Shown piece after piece: positions 25,390 to 33,534 of a stretch of 64,000 nucleotides of DNA (its first letter is position 1; each line of letters opens with the position of its first letter). Position numbers and translations under genes: made by a program. Where the stretch lies: the IMG/VR virus record IMGVR_UViG_3300009506_000011, positions 1-64,000 of that record; one strand, given 5' to 3'. The stretch comes from a virus. The notes beneath the pieces were generated by a model. It saw nothing but the letters and a program-made list of their open reading frames with translations. It was not told the origin of the DNA and searched no databases.

Positions 25390-25926
25390 ATGCGCAAGCT
25401 CGCTCCGTTCCTCCTCCTTGCTCTCCTCCTTCCGCTGATCGCCGCCTGGGACTTCGGCATCGAGCACCGGCACCAGCCGCTGCTGCTCGGCGACGCTACA
25501 GGCTGGGAGCACGACCGCGCTACCCTCGTCCAGACCGGGACGGGGCAGGTATGGCTCGAGCTGCCGCAGCTCTACGACGGCGAGACGCTCGGCTACGTCG
25601 AGGTACGTTACCAGGGCGGCGCCGGCCACACGAGCAATCCGGTCGGTCTCGGGATCGTGACGCCGCGGCTCGACGTCTACCACGTCGACCGCGACGGCAA
25701 GGAGACGAAGCTCTGCTGGGGGCAGGACGATCCGCATCAGAGCCCGGCCGCCTACGAGCAGCCGCACAGCGTCTACGCCACCGGCTGCGAGCACGCCGTG
25801 GACCCCGCGAGCGGCCGCATCGTGGCGCGGTGGTCAGGCGAGTTTACGGAGGGGTGGTACGACGGTGGACCAGCTGACTTTCACCTCGGTGCTAAGGTAC
25901 TGTCGATCACGACCGTGACATACTAG
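25390..25926 (+). CDS. secreted hypothetical protein
   Basis: A 178-residue protein with a signal peptide (MRKLAPFLLLALLLPLIAA) followed by a beta-rich domain (QVWLELPQLYDGETLGYVEV) with two Cys (KLCWGQ; TGCEHA) that could pair outside the cytoplasm. An exported phage protein in the late operon could alter the cell surface or superinfection. Its 3' end overlaps the convergent gene by about 90 nt. Confidence 0.6.
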   Translation: MRKLAPFLLLALLLPLIAAWDFGIEHRHQPLLLGDATGWEHDRATLVQTGTGQVWLELPQLYDGETLGYVEVRYQGGAGHTSNPVGLGIVTPRLDVYHVDRDGKETKLCWGQDDPHQSPAAYEQPHSVYATGCEHAVDPASGRIVARWSGEFTEGWYDGGPADFHLGAKVLSITTVTY

Positions 25927-26337
25927 CTCGAAGCCCATCATGAGGTACTCGACGCCGGGGACCGGGTAGCCACAGCACTGCGGTCGGTTGACGCCGCCCA
26001 TCAGCATCCGCGCAGATTGCCGCAGAAGCTGGTCGTAGCTGGGTCCGCCGCCTGGCCGGTTGTCCTCCGCCGCGCGGGGACCTAGGACGCGGTCGCACCG
26101 GCTGCACCGCCACGCCGGCGCCACCACGGAGGACGTCTCGCCTTCGCCGATTCCCCAGTCAGCGAAGAGCCACCACCGGTAGGGGTTTCTCAAGTCGGCG
26201 GGATAATGCTGCCGGGCCGCGTGTAGCTGCCGTGGCGATGGTCGCTTCGGATGCGTCTGAGCGTAGAGCTTCAGCGAATCCCGAGGCGATAGCACCGTGT
26301 ACCGCGTGCCGCTCGGCGTCAGGACCTTGTAGCTCAT
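25834..26337 (-). CDS. hypothetical protein with zinc-ribbon-like Cys pairs
   Basis: A 167-residue protein starting MSYKVLTPSGTRYTVLSP at 26337 (overlap with upstream stop). It has CSRC, then CCGYP 45 residues later, a possible zinc ribbon. The last about 30 codons lie over the convergent secreted-protein gene. Function unknown. Confidence 0.6.
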   Translation of the reverse strand: MSYKVLTPSGTRYTVLSPRDSLKLYAQTHPKRPSPRQLHAARQHYPADLRNPYRWWLFADWGIGEGETSSVVAPAWRCSRCDRVLGPRAAEDNRPGGGPSYDQLLRQSARMLMGGVNRPQCCGYPVPGVEYLMMGFELVCHGRDRQYLSTEVKVSWSTVVPPLRKLA

Positions 26338-26783
26338 GGGTTTCGGATCCGGTTGTCGGCGCGGCCTGGCCGACTCGTGCGGAACGTCAGCTCGACGCAC
26401 GGCTCCCGCCACTCGTCGCCGTGGCCGTTGTTGCCGAGCTTGACGAAGCGGCCGGTCTTAGGCCGGCGGAAGCCAAAGGCGCAGCTATGTCGGGAGTGCC
26501 AGGACCAGAACAGCTCTAGGCCGAGCAGCTTGTGCTCGTGCATGTCGAACGCCCAGCGACGAAGCTCCTCGTGCCATACTTGCCATGGCCAGCCGTCCCT
26601 GGTGGTAATCGCCAGATCCAGGAATGGCTCGCGCAGCAGGTCGCCCCGGTGGCCTAGCCTGACTCGCCGGATGCCGACGGCTCCGCCGTGGCCGTCATGC
26701 CAGAACCAGTACAGCTCATGAGGGCCAAGCTGGTACTCGTGATTGTCCCAGCCCCAACGGCGCAGCCGCTCACGCCAGCTCAT
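26334..26783 (-). CDS. protein with internal Trp/His-rich duplication
   Basis: A 149-residue protein built of two related halves: LRRWGWDNHEYQLGPHELYW...FWHDGHGGAVG and LRRWAFDMHEHKLLGLELFW...SWHSRHSCAFG, each followed by REPFLDLAI or REPCVELTF. The pattern suggests a tandem beta-domain. No known family recognised. Confidence 0.6.
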   Translation of the reverse strand: MSWRERLRRWGWDNHEYQLGPHELYWFWHDGHGGAVGIRRVRLGHRGDLLREPFLDLAITTRDGWPWQVWHEELRRWAFDMHEHKLLGLELFWSWHSRHSCAFGFRRPKTGRFVKLGNNGHGDEWREPCVELTFRTSRPGRADNRIRNP

Positions 26784-26874
26784 GGCACCCGACTCTGTAC
26801 TTTCGCAGCTCGGCCTTCTCCTCGTCTGTCAGATCCGGCAACTCAAAGCCCCATCGATCAAGCAACCGTTTCAT
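26770..26874 (-). CDS. very small protein
   Basis: A 34-residue ORF (MKRLLDRWGFELPDLTDEEK...) linking the DUF1643 gene (4-nt overlap) to the Trp/His-rich gene (14-nt overlap). Coupling on both sides and a sensible composition support it; the role is unknown. Confidence 0.45.
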   Translation of the reverse strand: MKRLLDRWGFELPDLTDEEKAELRKYRVGCHELA

Positions 26875-27425
26875 GGCCACCTCGTCAGCTGGACATCGTC
26901 CGGCACTCGTGCCTTGCTCCGGGCGAGCGGATGCTTCGGGCTTCCGTCGCTGTTCTTGCCGAGGCACCACAGCTCGCGGCGCTCGTCTCGGCGCAGCGGC
27001 GCGGCTAGCCGCTGGCGGATCGACTCGCCGCGCTCAAGCGTCCACGGCTGCAGCAGTGCGCCCCAGGCTGCCACCACAAGCTCGGCTGACTGCGCGGCTC
27101 GCAGGACGTGGTAGTCATTGTGGACGCCCACAGCGGCCAGCAGACCGCGCTGCTTGATGGTCCGCTCGACCACCGCCGGATCGGTGGCTCGGAGAGCGAA
27201 GAGATTGACGACGATCAGGCTGCCGAATCCCCACCGGCGGCTGAAGCGGATGCAACGGCGGATCGTTGGATCGTCTTGCTCCGCGTCCGCGGTGGATGGA
27301 TTGCACATGATCCAGCAGACGACCGGCCCGCCGCCGCCGCACGGTCGCACGAGGGTCCAGCGGTAGCGTCCGCAGCCGCTGATCCCGGCACCGTAGCCGA
27401 CGGCGAGCGTGAGCTGCTGTGTCAC
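26871..27425 (-). CDS. DUF1643 domain protein
   Basis: A 184-residue protein with the DUF1643 signature: VVCWIMCNPSTADAEQDDPT, IRRCIRFSRRWGFGSLIVVN, LFALRATDP. The family is common in phages and mobile elements but uncharacterised. GTG 27425 overlaps the upstream stop (GTGA) in the leftward cassette starting at 28243. Confidence 0.85.
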   Translation of the reverse strand: MTQQLTLAVGYGAGISGCGRYRWTLVRPCGGGGPVVCWIMCNPSTADAEQDDPTIRRCIRFSRRWGFGSLIVVNLFALRATDPAVVERTIKQRGLLAAVGVHNDYHVLRAAQSAELVVAAWGALLQPWTLERGESIRQRLAAPLRRDERRELWCLGKNSDGSPKHPLARSKARVPDDVQLTRWP

Positions 27426-28243
27426 GACCGCCGCCGCTCCCGGAGAGCAAGTTCGATTTTGGCGTGTGCGGCGTCGGCATCATGTCGGCTTCGGATGCCA
27501 CCTAGTAGCGTGGCGTAGTCAGCCTCTGCCGGCGCGGCGTGGCCGCTCGCGAGCACGTCCTCTGGCTTCAGCCGCACCAGCAGTTGGGCGCACAGCTCCG
27601 TCGCTCCTTCGCGTCCCAGCTCTGTGATGAGGCGCTGTGCGGTGGTCTCGGGGTCCGTGACGAGGTCCGTGGGCGTCTGGCCTTCGAGGTGGAGACTCAC
27701 CTCGAAGGCTGCTAGGTGGCAGTCATCGCATGCATCTGACAAGCGCTCGTGACAGACCAGCTCGGAACGGATCTGCTCTATCCTCTCTGGCGTGCACTGG
27801 GATATGACATCGTTGCACGGTTCAGCGGGGGCCGTCTCTACTGTCAGCCAGGCGATGAGATCTCCCAGGTCAGCGCCGATCCAGTCGGCCGCCGCCCACA
27901 TCGGCTCCGGCTCGCCAACTTCGAGTAGGACGGCCGTCGGCTTGTCTGCGCCGATGGCGTAGCCAAGCTCGAGGTGAGCGCTCCGGCCGCACGGCATGAC
28001 GAGCACCAGCGCGTCGCAAGATTCGAGCGCCTGCATATCGCAGACGAAGCTCCGCTGGGCGATGGGGTGCTTCAGCGCCTCGACGACCTCCTCTGCCGAC
28101 CAGCTCTCCCAGGCTGGATCAATATCCGACCAGTGGAAGTCAGCGTGGGTGCGGAAGTCGTAGACATCGTTGCCGGCGGCGCGCAGCGCCTGAACGACGC
28201 CGGGCTGTCGCGGATTTCTCCAGCTGCTTGCAACATAGATCAT
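27422..28243 (-). CDS. nucleoside 2-deoxyribosyltransferase-like protein
   Basis: A 273-residue protein. Residues 1-130 follow the deoxyribosyltransferase/TIR-like Rossmann pattern: IYVASSWRNPRQPGVVQAL, DALVLVMPCGRSAHLELGYA, KPTAVLL. These enzymes exchange or cleave bases of nucleosides; related folds also degrade NAD in defence. The C-terminal half is helical and Cys-containing with no recognised domain. The ATG is 6 nt after a -10 box. Confidence 0.7.
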   Translation of the reverse strand: MIYVASSWRNPRQPGVVQALRAAGNDVYDFRTHADFHWSDIDPAWESWSAEEVVEALKHPIAQRSFVCDMQALESCDALVLVMPCGRSAHLELGYAIGADKPTAVLLEVGEPEPMWAAADWIGADLGDLIAWLTVETAPAEPCNDVISQCTPERIEQIRSELVCHERLSDACDDCHLAAFEVSLHLEGQTPTDLVTDPETTAQRLITELGREGATELCAQLLVRLKPEDVLASGHAAPAEADYATLLGGIRSRHDADAAHAKIELALRERRRS

Positions 28244-28249
28244 GCCCCG

Positions 28250-28282
28250 ACACTACAGCACCTGCGCCGCCTAGTCAACTAG
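28250..28282 (-). promoter_or_regulatory. leaderless-type promoter with palindromic operator
   Basis: CTAGTCAACTAG at 28271-28282 carries TTGACT (28278-28273). After 17 nt comes TAGTGT (28255-28250), then 6 nt to ATG 28243. Confidence 0.7.
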
Positions 28283-28287
28283 TAACT

Positions 28288-28325
28288 GCTAGCAGGATAG
28301 CCCCGGCGGCGGCCGGCGGTAGAAT
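28288..28325 (+). promoter_or_regulatory. putative late promoter motif
   Basis: GCTAGCAGGA (28288-28297), 22 nt, TAGAAT (28320-28325), 6 nt, ATG 28332. It has the same spacing as the motif before the spike gene and re-starts the late operon after the leftward cassette. Confidence 0.5.
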
Positions 28326-28331
28326 TGGCTC

Positions 28332-28760
28332 ATGGTCTTCATCCCGCCGTGTGGCGTCTCGCCGCTGTCCGCCTACGTGCTCGGAGCGGCGGTGCCAGCG
28401 CCAGACAGCCCCCCGGTGTACCGCGCGGACGCCTTCGACCTGGCGACCGGTGAGCTGGCCAGCGTGGTCGGCGGGATCGACCCCACAGACGCCGCCGTGC
28501 AGGACGCGTTCACGATCCGGCGCGGCTCGGGCGCAGTCACCGAGGGCGGCCACGCGTTCGACGCGATCAAGCACAACGAAGACCAGACGCCCCGGCGGCT
28601 GCAGGATGAGGCCGGCGTCATCTTCAAGCCCTTCGTTGAGCGCCGGGACGTGGACCTCCTTCGGAGCAGCACGAAAAGCGGAGCAGCCGATCACCAGGAG
28701 CTGACGGTCGAGTACTACAACCGCGCCCGAGCCCAGAAGGAGACGGTGAGGCCGGCATGA
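28332..28760 (+). CDS. baseplate wedge protein (Mu gp46-like position)
   Basis: A 142-residue protein between spike and baseplate J genes, as in Mu gp46. TIRRGSGAVTEGGHAFDAIK and a C-terminal EVEYYNRARAQ-like end (ELTVEYYNRARAQKE) fit the gpW/gp25-like wedge size class. The call is mostly positional. Its stop overlaps the next ATG by 4 nt. Confidence 0.6.
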   Translation: MVFIPPCGVSPLSAYVLGAAVPAPDSPPVYRADAFDLATGELASVVGGIDPTDAAVQDAFTIRRGSGAVTEGGHAFDAIKHNEDQTPRRLQDEAGVIFKPFVERRDVDLLRSSTKSGAADHQELTVEYYNRARAQKETVRPA

Positions 28761-30313
28761 CGATCGAGGCTCGAGCGGTCGAGCGCGCCTTCCCGCTCTA
28801 CGACCTCGGCGCGCTCGAGGCGGAGATGCTCGCCAACTTCAGGGTGGGACTCCGCGAGCTGCCGAACCCAGACACCGGCCTGCCGTTCACAGAGCGCGAG
28901 ATCGCCACCACGACGGCGCGGCTGTCGCGCTACTGGCGCGAGGCGAGGGCGCTGGATCTGGCCCTCCAGGGCGGGCAGCAGCGTGCGCTGTACCTCGCCG
29001 ATCAGAATCGCATCGATCGCTCATCCTCGCTCTATCTCACCTCCCACCACGGGTCGACGTGGGGCGAGGCGCCGCTCGCGGCGGTCGGCGGTAGCGGTCT
29101 CGTCTCCGCCGTGGCCGAGCCGGGTGCGATCTTTCTCGGCAGCACAACGATCCCAGACCCGGGAGCGACGCAGTGCACCCGAAACGGCCTGACCTACCAG
29201 GTCCTCTTCACCGTTGTGACGCCGTTCGGCGGCTCGGCGGAGCTCACGCTGAAAGGCGTGGACACAGGCCAGGAAACGAATCTCAGCCCCGGCGACGTGC
29301 TCCAGTGGTCGGCCAACAAGCCGGGCGGCGCGCAGGCAACGTGCACGGTGACGCAGCAGTTCAGGGGTGGGGCGCCGAAGGAGAGCGCCGGCCAGTTTGC
29401 CAAGCGGCTGCTCGCGCGCATCGCGCACAAGCCAGCAGCGGGCAACGATGCGCAGATGCGAGCCTGGGCGCGCGCCGCGACCGTCGCCGTAGAGGACGCC
29501 TTCGTCTACTCCTGCGCCTTGCATGCCGGAACGACGGTGGTGTGCGTGACACAGAAGCGCGGCGGAGTCCCGGGTCCGGATGGCAGGATCCCATCGATCG
29601 GAACGCTCACGGACGTGACGCTGTACCTCGTACCGCCGGGGTCACCGGTGGTGCCGGCAAACCCGCTGATTCTGGTCACGCTGCCCACCAAAGAGCCGGC
29701 CGCGCTACAGATTGGCCTGTCGCTGCCGTTCGGGCAGGCAGCCGGCTGGAAGGACTTCGAGCCCTGGCCGCCGGCGCTGTGCACCGTGTCCTCGGTCGCC
29801 TCCCCGACGGAGTTTCAGGTGCAGACGCTTTCCTCGCCGCCGGCTGGCGTACCGGCGCTGATGGCCTGGGTGGAGTCCCTGTCCCGGTTTGAGCGGCTGC
29901 AGGTGCAGTCCGTCACCATCGACAGCTTCCCCTTTTTCGACGTGGTGCTGAATGCGGCGCCGACGTCTCCTATTGTCGAGAATCAGGTCATCTCGCCCGC
30001 GCTGTTCACGGACGCCAGGCAGCTGCTCCTGGGCGAGACGATAGAGGCGTACTTCGACAGCCTCGGGCCGGGCGAGGTGGTGAACCTGGCCACCGACACG
30101 CGAGCACACCGAGCCTACCGTTTCCCAGAGCCGAACGAGGAGTATCCCCAGCGCGCCGGCGCGGGCATCCTGGCCTGGCTTCAGGACGCCTTCGGCGCCG
30201 CGCTTGCTGACAGCACAGCAAGCGGCGGCGGCACGCCGCCTATTCCCGCAGACCCCAGCCTCGGACCGGCAATGATGGTGCCGGGCTCCGTCTTTATCTA
30301 CGCGTTGACCTGA
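28757..30313 (+). CDS. baseplate J-like protein (Mu gp47-like)
   Basis: A 518-residue protein. Features of the baseplate J family are visible: GLTYQVLFTVVTPFGGSAEL, GGAPKESAGQFAKRLLARIA, ARAATVAVEDAFVYSCAL, VTLYLVPPGSP. These proteins form the outer wedge ring around the hub. The position after a gp46-like gene agrees. Confidence 0.8.
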   Translation: MTIEARAVERAFPLYDLGALEAEMLANFRVGLRELPNPDTGLPFTEREIATTTARLSRYWREARALDLALQGGQQRALYLADQNRIDRSSSLYLTSHHGSTWGEAPLAAVGGSGLVSAVAEPGAIFLGSTTIPDPGATQCTRNGLTYQVLFTVVTPFGGSAELTLKGVDTGQETNLSPGDVLQWSANKPGGAQATCTVTQQFRGGAPKESAGQFAKRLLARIAHKPAAGNDAQMRAWARAATVAVEDAFVYSCALHAGTTVVCVTQKRGGVPGPDGRIPSIGTLTDVTLYLVPPGSPVVPANPLILVTLPTKEPAALQIGLSLPFGQAAGWKDFEPWPPALCTVSSVASPTEFQVQTLSSPPAGVPALMAWVESLSRFERLQVQSVTIDSFPFFDVVLNAAPTSPIVENQVISPALFTDARQLLLGETIEAYFDSLGPGEVVNLATDTRAHRAYRFPEPNEEYPQRAGAGILAWLQDAFGAALADSTASGGGTPPIPADPSLGPAMMVPGSVFIYALT

Positions 30314-30795
30314 TGGCACTACCCCCCGCACGTCTCACGAAGGGCGATCTCGGCGGCGTCAAAGTCGACGAGGGAACACCGACCAACAACCAGAAGTACC
30401 ACCTCGGCAGGGAGATCAACCTGTCGAATGACCTTGTCGTGGGCATGAACCTCACCACGCCGCGCACTCTGGTGCTGACGGAGTGGGACGATCCGGACAT
30501 GGTCGTGCTGTTCTCCGGCGAAACCTGGGATCCGGAGGAGGCGGCTGTGCCGACCGTCACGCGGCCGACCGGTGCGGGCAAGTACGTCATCGAGTACGCC
30601 GCCAGCTACACGGACTACGACGGCAACGAGATCGCGCCGGCGCTCATCGCCGCAGACGTCGCCATTCAGGATCTCAACACCGCGCTGCGCGCTCGGGCGA
30701 AGGTCCAGGCGGATGGCCGGACCGTCGATGTCTGGATCTGGGACAAGGACACGAACGTCTTCACCGACGCGCGGGTGCTGGTGACGGTGTACTGA
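30313..30795 (+). CDS. hypothetical tail/fibre protein
   Basis: A 160-residue beta-rich protein (HLGREINLSNDLVVGMNLTT; GKYVIEYAASYTDYDGNEIA) with overlapping start and stop codons on both sides (TGATGG). It lies between baseplate J and a gp48-like gene. It is probably a structural baseplate or fibre component; no family is recognised. Confidence 0.55.
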   Translation: MALPPARLTKGDLGGVKVDEGTPTNNQKYHLGREINLSNDLVVGMNLTTPRTLVLTEWDDPDMVVLFSGETWDPEEAAVPTVTRPTGAGKYVIEYAASYTDYDGNEIAPALIAADVAIQDLNTALRARAKVQADGRTVDVWIWDKDTNVFTDARVLVTVY

Positions 30796-31511
30796 TGGGC
30801 AGCCTCAACCCGCTCAACCCGCTGCCGATGCATCTCGGCGGCGATCCGGCCCCGGCTGAGAGGGTCTGGCGCATGCTTCGCAAAGCCCTCGGCCGCACGC
30901 GCCTCGGCCGCGGTCGTGAGGTGGCGGGGCCGGTCGGCGGTATCGAGGATCTCTGGCGGCAGTGCAAGGCCCGCGCGGTGGCCAAGGTCGAGCAGCTCGT
31001 CGAGCTGGCGAGCGAGCAAGCTTGGCCAGACCGCGCAACCGTTCATATCCCGGTCTACGAGGAGCAGCTCCACATCTCGCCCGTGGGCAACGAGGAGCAG
31101 CGCCGGCAGGTCGTCGCGGCGCGCGTGACGAAGCAGCTTTACGCCGTCATCCCGGATCTGCAGCGTGAGCTGCAGGAGATCGATCCGGGTCTCAGCGTGG
31201 TCGTGCCGCCGGCCGAGCAAGCGACGGTTTTCCACCACGGCAAAAGCTACGCCGGCCGGCCCTACAACGGGAGCTACGGCACGCGCTACGCCGCCTACGC
31301 CCCGAACTACAGCACCCACTTCAAGGTGTACGTGCTCTGGAGCGGGCTTCCGAGCGGCCTCCCGGACGAGTACACGCTCGACCGCGTGCGCCGGCACCTG
31401 AACGAGGTGCTGCCGAGCTGGTTCGACTTCGTCATTTCGAACGGCGCGGGCTTCTACCTCGATGGCGGCGTCGACGGGACGAGCCGGCTGGACTTCACCT
31501 CGTTCGACTAG
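30795..31511 (+). CDS. distal baseplate/tail protein (Mu gp48-like position)
   Basis: A 238-residue protein after baseplate J, where Mu carries gp48. Residues 50-130 (EDLWRQCKARAVAKVEQLVE; THFKVYVLWSGLPSGLPDEY; LNEVLPSWFDFVI) suggest an alpha/beta domain ending in a beta-rich tip (GAGFYLDGGVDGTSRLDF). The call is positional. Confidence 0.5.
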   Translation: MGSLNPLNPLPMHLGGDPAPAERVWRMLRKALGRTRLGRGREVAGPVGGIEDLWRQCKARAVAKVEQLVELASEQAWPDRATVHIPVYEEQLHISPVGNEEQRRQVVAARVTKQLYAVIPDLQRELQEIDPGLSVVVPPAEQATVFHHGKSYAGRPYNGSYGTRYAAYAPNYSTHFKVYVLWSGLPSGLPDEYTLDRVRRHLNEVLPSWFDFVISNGAGFYLDGGVDGTSRLDFTSFD

Positions 31512-31519
31512 GAGCAGCG

Positions 31520-32242
31520 ATGGCCAACTTTTCACGCGTCAACCCGCTCGGCTGGGCGATCTACGAGAAGCTCCTCGCGGCGCAGATGAACCAGCTGGAC
31601 ATCAACATGACGCTCGCCGTCAATGGCCAGGGCTCGACCCATACGCCGCTTGAGGACATTGTCCTAAAGGGACCGTTTGGTCTGAGGCTTGAGGACAGCC
31701 AGCTCAAGTACGAGGACGATCGAGTCGTGCCCCGGCGGCAGCCGATGAACGGCGCCATCTTCGACAGCGGCGAGTGGGAGTGGTCCGTTAATGGGGTGCA
31801 GCTGCGCCAAGGCAGCACGGCTGATAGCGGAGCATGGCTGCGGCTTTACCTCACCAATCTGCCGGACGGCGGCAAGCTCACGTCGGTCACGGTGTCTTGG
31901 GATGGCCCATCCGGTCACAGCGCCGATCCAATCCTCGGCCCAGGGCCCCCGCCGTTCCTGATCGATTTGCCGCGGCTCGAAGTGTATCGCGCCGCGCAGG
32001 ACGGCACTGTCTATTCTCTCGGTGTTGCGATCGACAACGTGGTCACGCGCGCTCTCTATCAGGAGTCACACGAGATCACGGTCACATGCGGCGACCACGT
32101 CATCGACCTCGTCAACAACGCCTACTACATCCGCTTTCGGGGCGAGTATGATCCGAGCCCACCGTTTGGCGACTTCCTGCCGTTCGGTCTCCTAGAGGCC
32201 ATCAAAACGAGCTGCAAGGTGTCAGCTCAAAGCGAGTACTGA
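31520..32242 (+). CDS. hypothetical fibre-like virion protein
   Basis: A 240-residue protein behind AGGAGC. The N-terminus NPLGWAIYEKLLAAQMNQLD looks like an attachment helix; the remainder is beta-rich (SVNGVQLRQGSTADSGAWLR; LTSVTVSWDGPSGHSADPIL). A tail fibre or receptor-binding part is inferred from the end-of-operon position and composition. Confidence 0.55.
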   Translation: MANFSRVNPLGWAIYEKLLAAQMNQLDINMTLAVNGQGSTHTPLEDIVLKGPFGLRLEDSQLKYEDDRVVPRRQPMNGAIFDSGEWEWSVNGVQLRQGSTADSGAWLRLYLTNLPDGGKLTSVTVSWDGPSGHSADPILGPGPPPFLIDLPRLEVYRAAQDGTVYSLGVAIDNVVTRALYQESHEITVTCGDHVIDLVNNAYYIRFRGEYDPSPPFGDFLPFGLLEAIKTSCKVSAQSEY

Positions 32243-32613
32243 TGAGATATCTGCCGTTCATCCTGTTGGTCGGCTGCTTGGCCGAGCTGAGCGTGTCCGA
32301 CGAGCGAGCGCTCGATTGGAGCGACTGCAAGCGGTCAGAAGAGCCATGCCCAGCGCACGGCATCGCCTACGAATGCGACGCTGCGGTGGAGATCCCGGAG
32401 CACTGCGACTGGCTCGGCCAGCTCGTCTGCTGCGAGTACCTGCCGCCCGTCGACGTGTCGCTGCCGGCGCCTCCGATCGAGTGCGAGCGGCTGGACGACC
32501 CGGAGCACAAGCTCTGCCCCGTCGGCATCGCTCACACGTGTCGCGTGCTGCCGCCGCACTGCCAGTGGTCCGAGTCGGGACCGCCGGTGGCGTGCTGCAT
32601 GCCGCTGATCTAG
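32242..32613 (+). CDS. Cys-rich lipoprotein
   Basis: A 123-residue protein with a lipoprotein signal (MRYLPFILLVGCLAELS; lipobox LVGC). The mature part is two related Cys-rich halves, each with CP.GIA..C, P.HC.W and a CC pair (residues about 37-66 and 92-119). It is probably exported and lipid-anchored, perhaps for superinfection exclusion. It is the last gene of the late operon and overlaps the convergent gene by 4 nt. Confidence 0.7.
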   Translation: MRYLPFILLVGCLAELSVSDERALDWSDCKRSEEPCPAHGIAYECDAAVEIPEHCDWLGQLVCCEYLPPVDVSLPAPPIECERLDDPEHKLCPVGIAHTCRVLPPHCQWSESGPPVACCMPLI

Positions 32614-32924
32614 TCCACGGGCGCGACGTAGCAGAGCCGTCCGTGCACGCGGATCTCCCCGCTGCCGTCGCGGCGGTAGGCCGCGCTGGATGCCTCCTCT
32701 TGGCTCCGCGTCGCAGGACCAAGCGGCTCGTGCGTCGCGGCGTCGTAGAGGGTGCGCTCGATTCCAAGGCTGGCCGACAGCGCGCGGCGCAGCTCCGGGA
32801 TGCTGAGCCGCCGGCCTGACATGTGGCGGATGGTGAGGTGCATCTCGGCGAGCACGGCCACCCACTGCTCGGCCTCCAGCACGGTCACGTCCGCCATCTC
32901 GCGCTTCGTGACACGTGAGCTCAT
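32610..32924 (-). CDS. hypothetical protein
   Basis: A 104-residue protein starting MSSRVTKREMADVTVLEAEQ at 32924, overlapping the upstream stop (ATGA). The middle (IRHMSGRRLSIPELRRALSA) is helical; no family is recognised. Last gene of the leftward operon 34492 to 32610. Confidence 0.6.
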   Translation of the reverse strand: MSSRVTKREMADVTVLEAEQWVAVLAEMHLTIRHMSGRRLSIPELRRALSASLGIERTLYDAATHEPLGPATRSQEEASSAAYRRDGSGEIRVHGRLCYVAPVD

Positions 32925-33103
32925 TTCCCCACCTTGCTCGCCGGCAGGTTGTGCAACGGCAGCTCGAGGCCGCGCTCGGTCATCTCGGGACACAGCCGAC
33001 GCTGGCAACACCAGCACGTGACCTCGTGCTTGGTCGCCTCGGCGGCCGACGCGCAGCCGACCGCCGAGGGTTCGATGGGGATCCGCGATCCTGGGCAGGT
33101 CAT
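32921..33103 (-). CDS. small Cys-rich protein
   Basis: A 60-residue protein with CWCCQRRLCPEM, a likely zinc-binding knuckle. Its ends overlap both neighbours as ATGA. Function unknown. Confidence 0.55.
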   Translation of the reverse strand: MTCPGSRIPIEPSAVGCASAAEATKHEVTCWCCQRRLCPEMTERGLELPLHNLPASKVGK

Positions 33104-33534
33104 CCGTCGACTCCGTGTAGTCGACCGTCGATCGTCTCGCCGAGGTAGTCGACGCGCTCCATGTTGCCATCGTCGTCATACCAGACCAACTCGTGAGCGA
33201 TATGGAAGCTCTTGCGCAGGATTTTCTGTCCTGCGGTCCTCATTGGGCCGCCGTAGATAATGGCGTGTCGCACCATCGCCGGTGTCACTGTCTCGTAATG
33301 CGGCACCGTGAAATACCGGTGGCGTACCCTGGTTCGCGGGGCGCCGGTCGCCGAACGGCCCCGACGATGCCGGCCACACCGGAGCATCCCCTTGCCGGGG
33401 CGATTCTCGCAGCCGCACATCCATTTGGCGGTCGGCCGCTCGCTTTCAGGGATCGTCCAATAGCCAGGCTCGTGCTCGTCCCACTCATGGTGATCGCCGG
33501 GCTGGTGGGGCCGCTCCAGGCTGCAGCAGGTCAT
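33100..33534 (-). CDS. hypothetical protein
   Basis: A 144-residue protein with a His/Asp/Glu-rich N-terminus (HHEWDEHEPGYW) and a CGCENRPGKGMLRCGRHRRG segment that could bind zinc. The remainder is mixed (KSFHIAHELVWYDDDGNMER). Translationally coupled to its neighbours; no family recognised. Confidence 0.6.
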   Translation of the reverse strand: MTCCSLERPHQPGDHHEWDEHEPGYWTIPESERPTAKWMCGCENRPGKGMLRCGRHRRGRSATGAPRTRVRHRYFTVPHYETVTPAMVRHAIIYGGPMRTAGQKILRKSFHIAHELVWYDDDGNMERVDYLGETIDGRLHGVDG

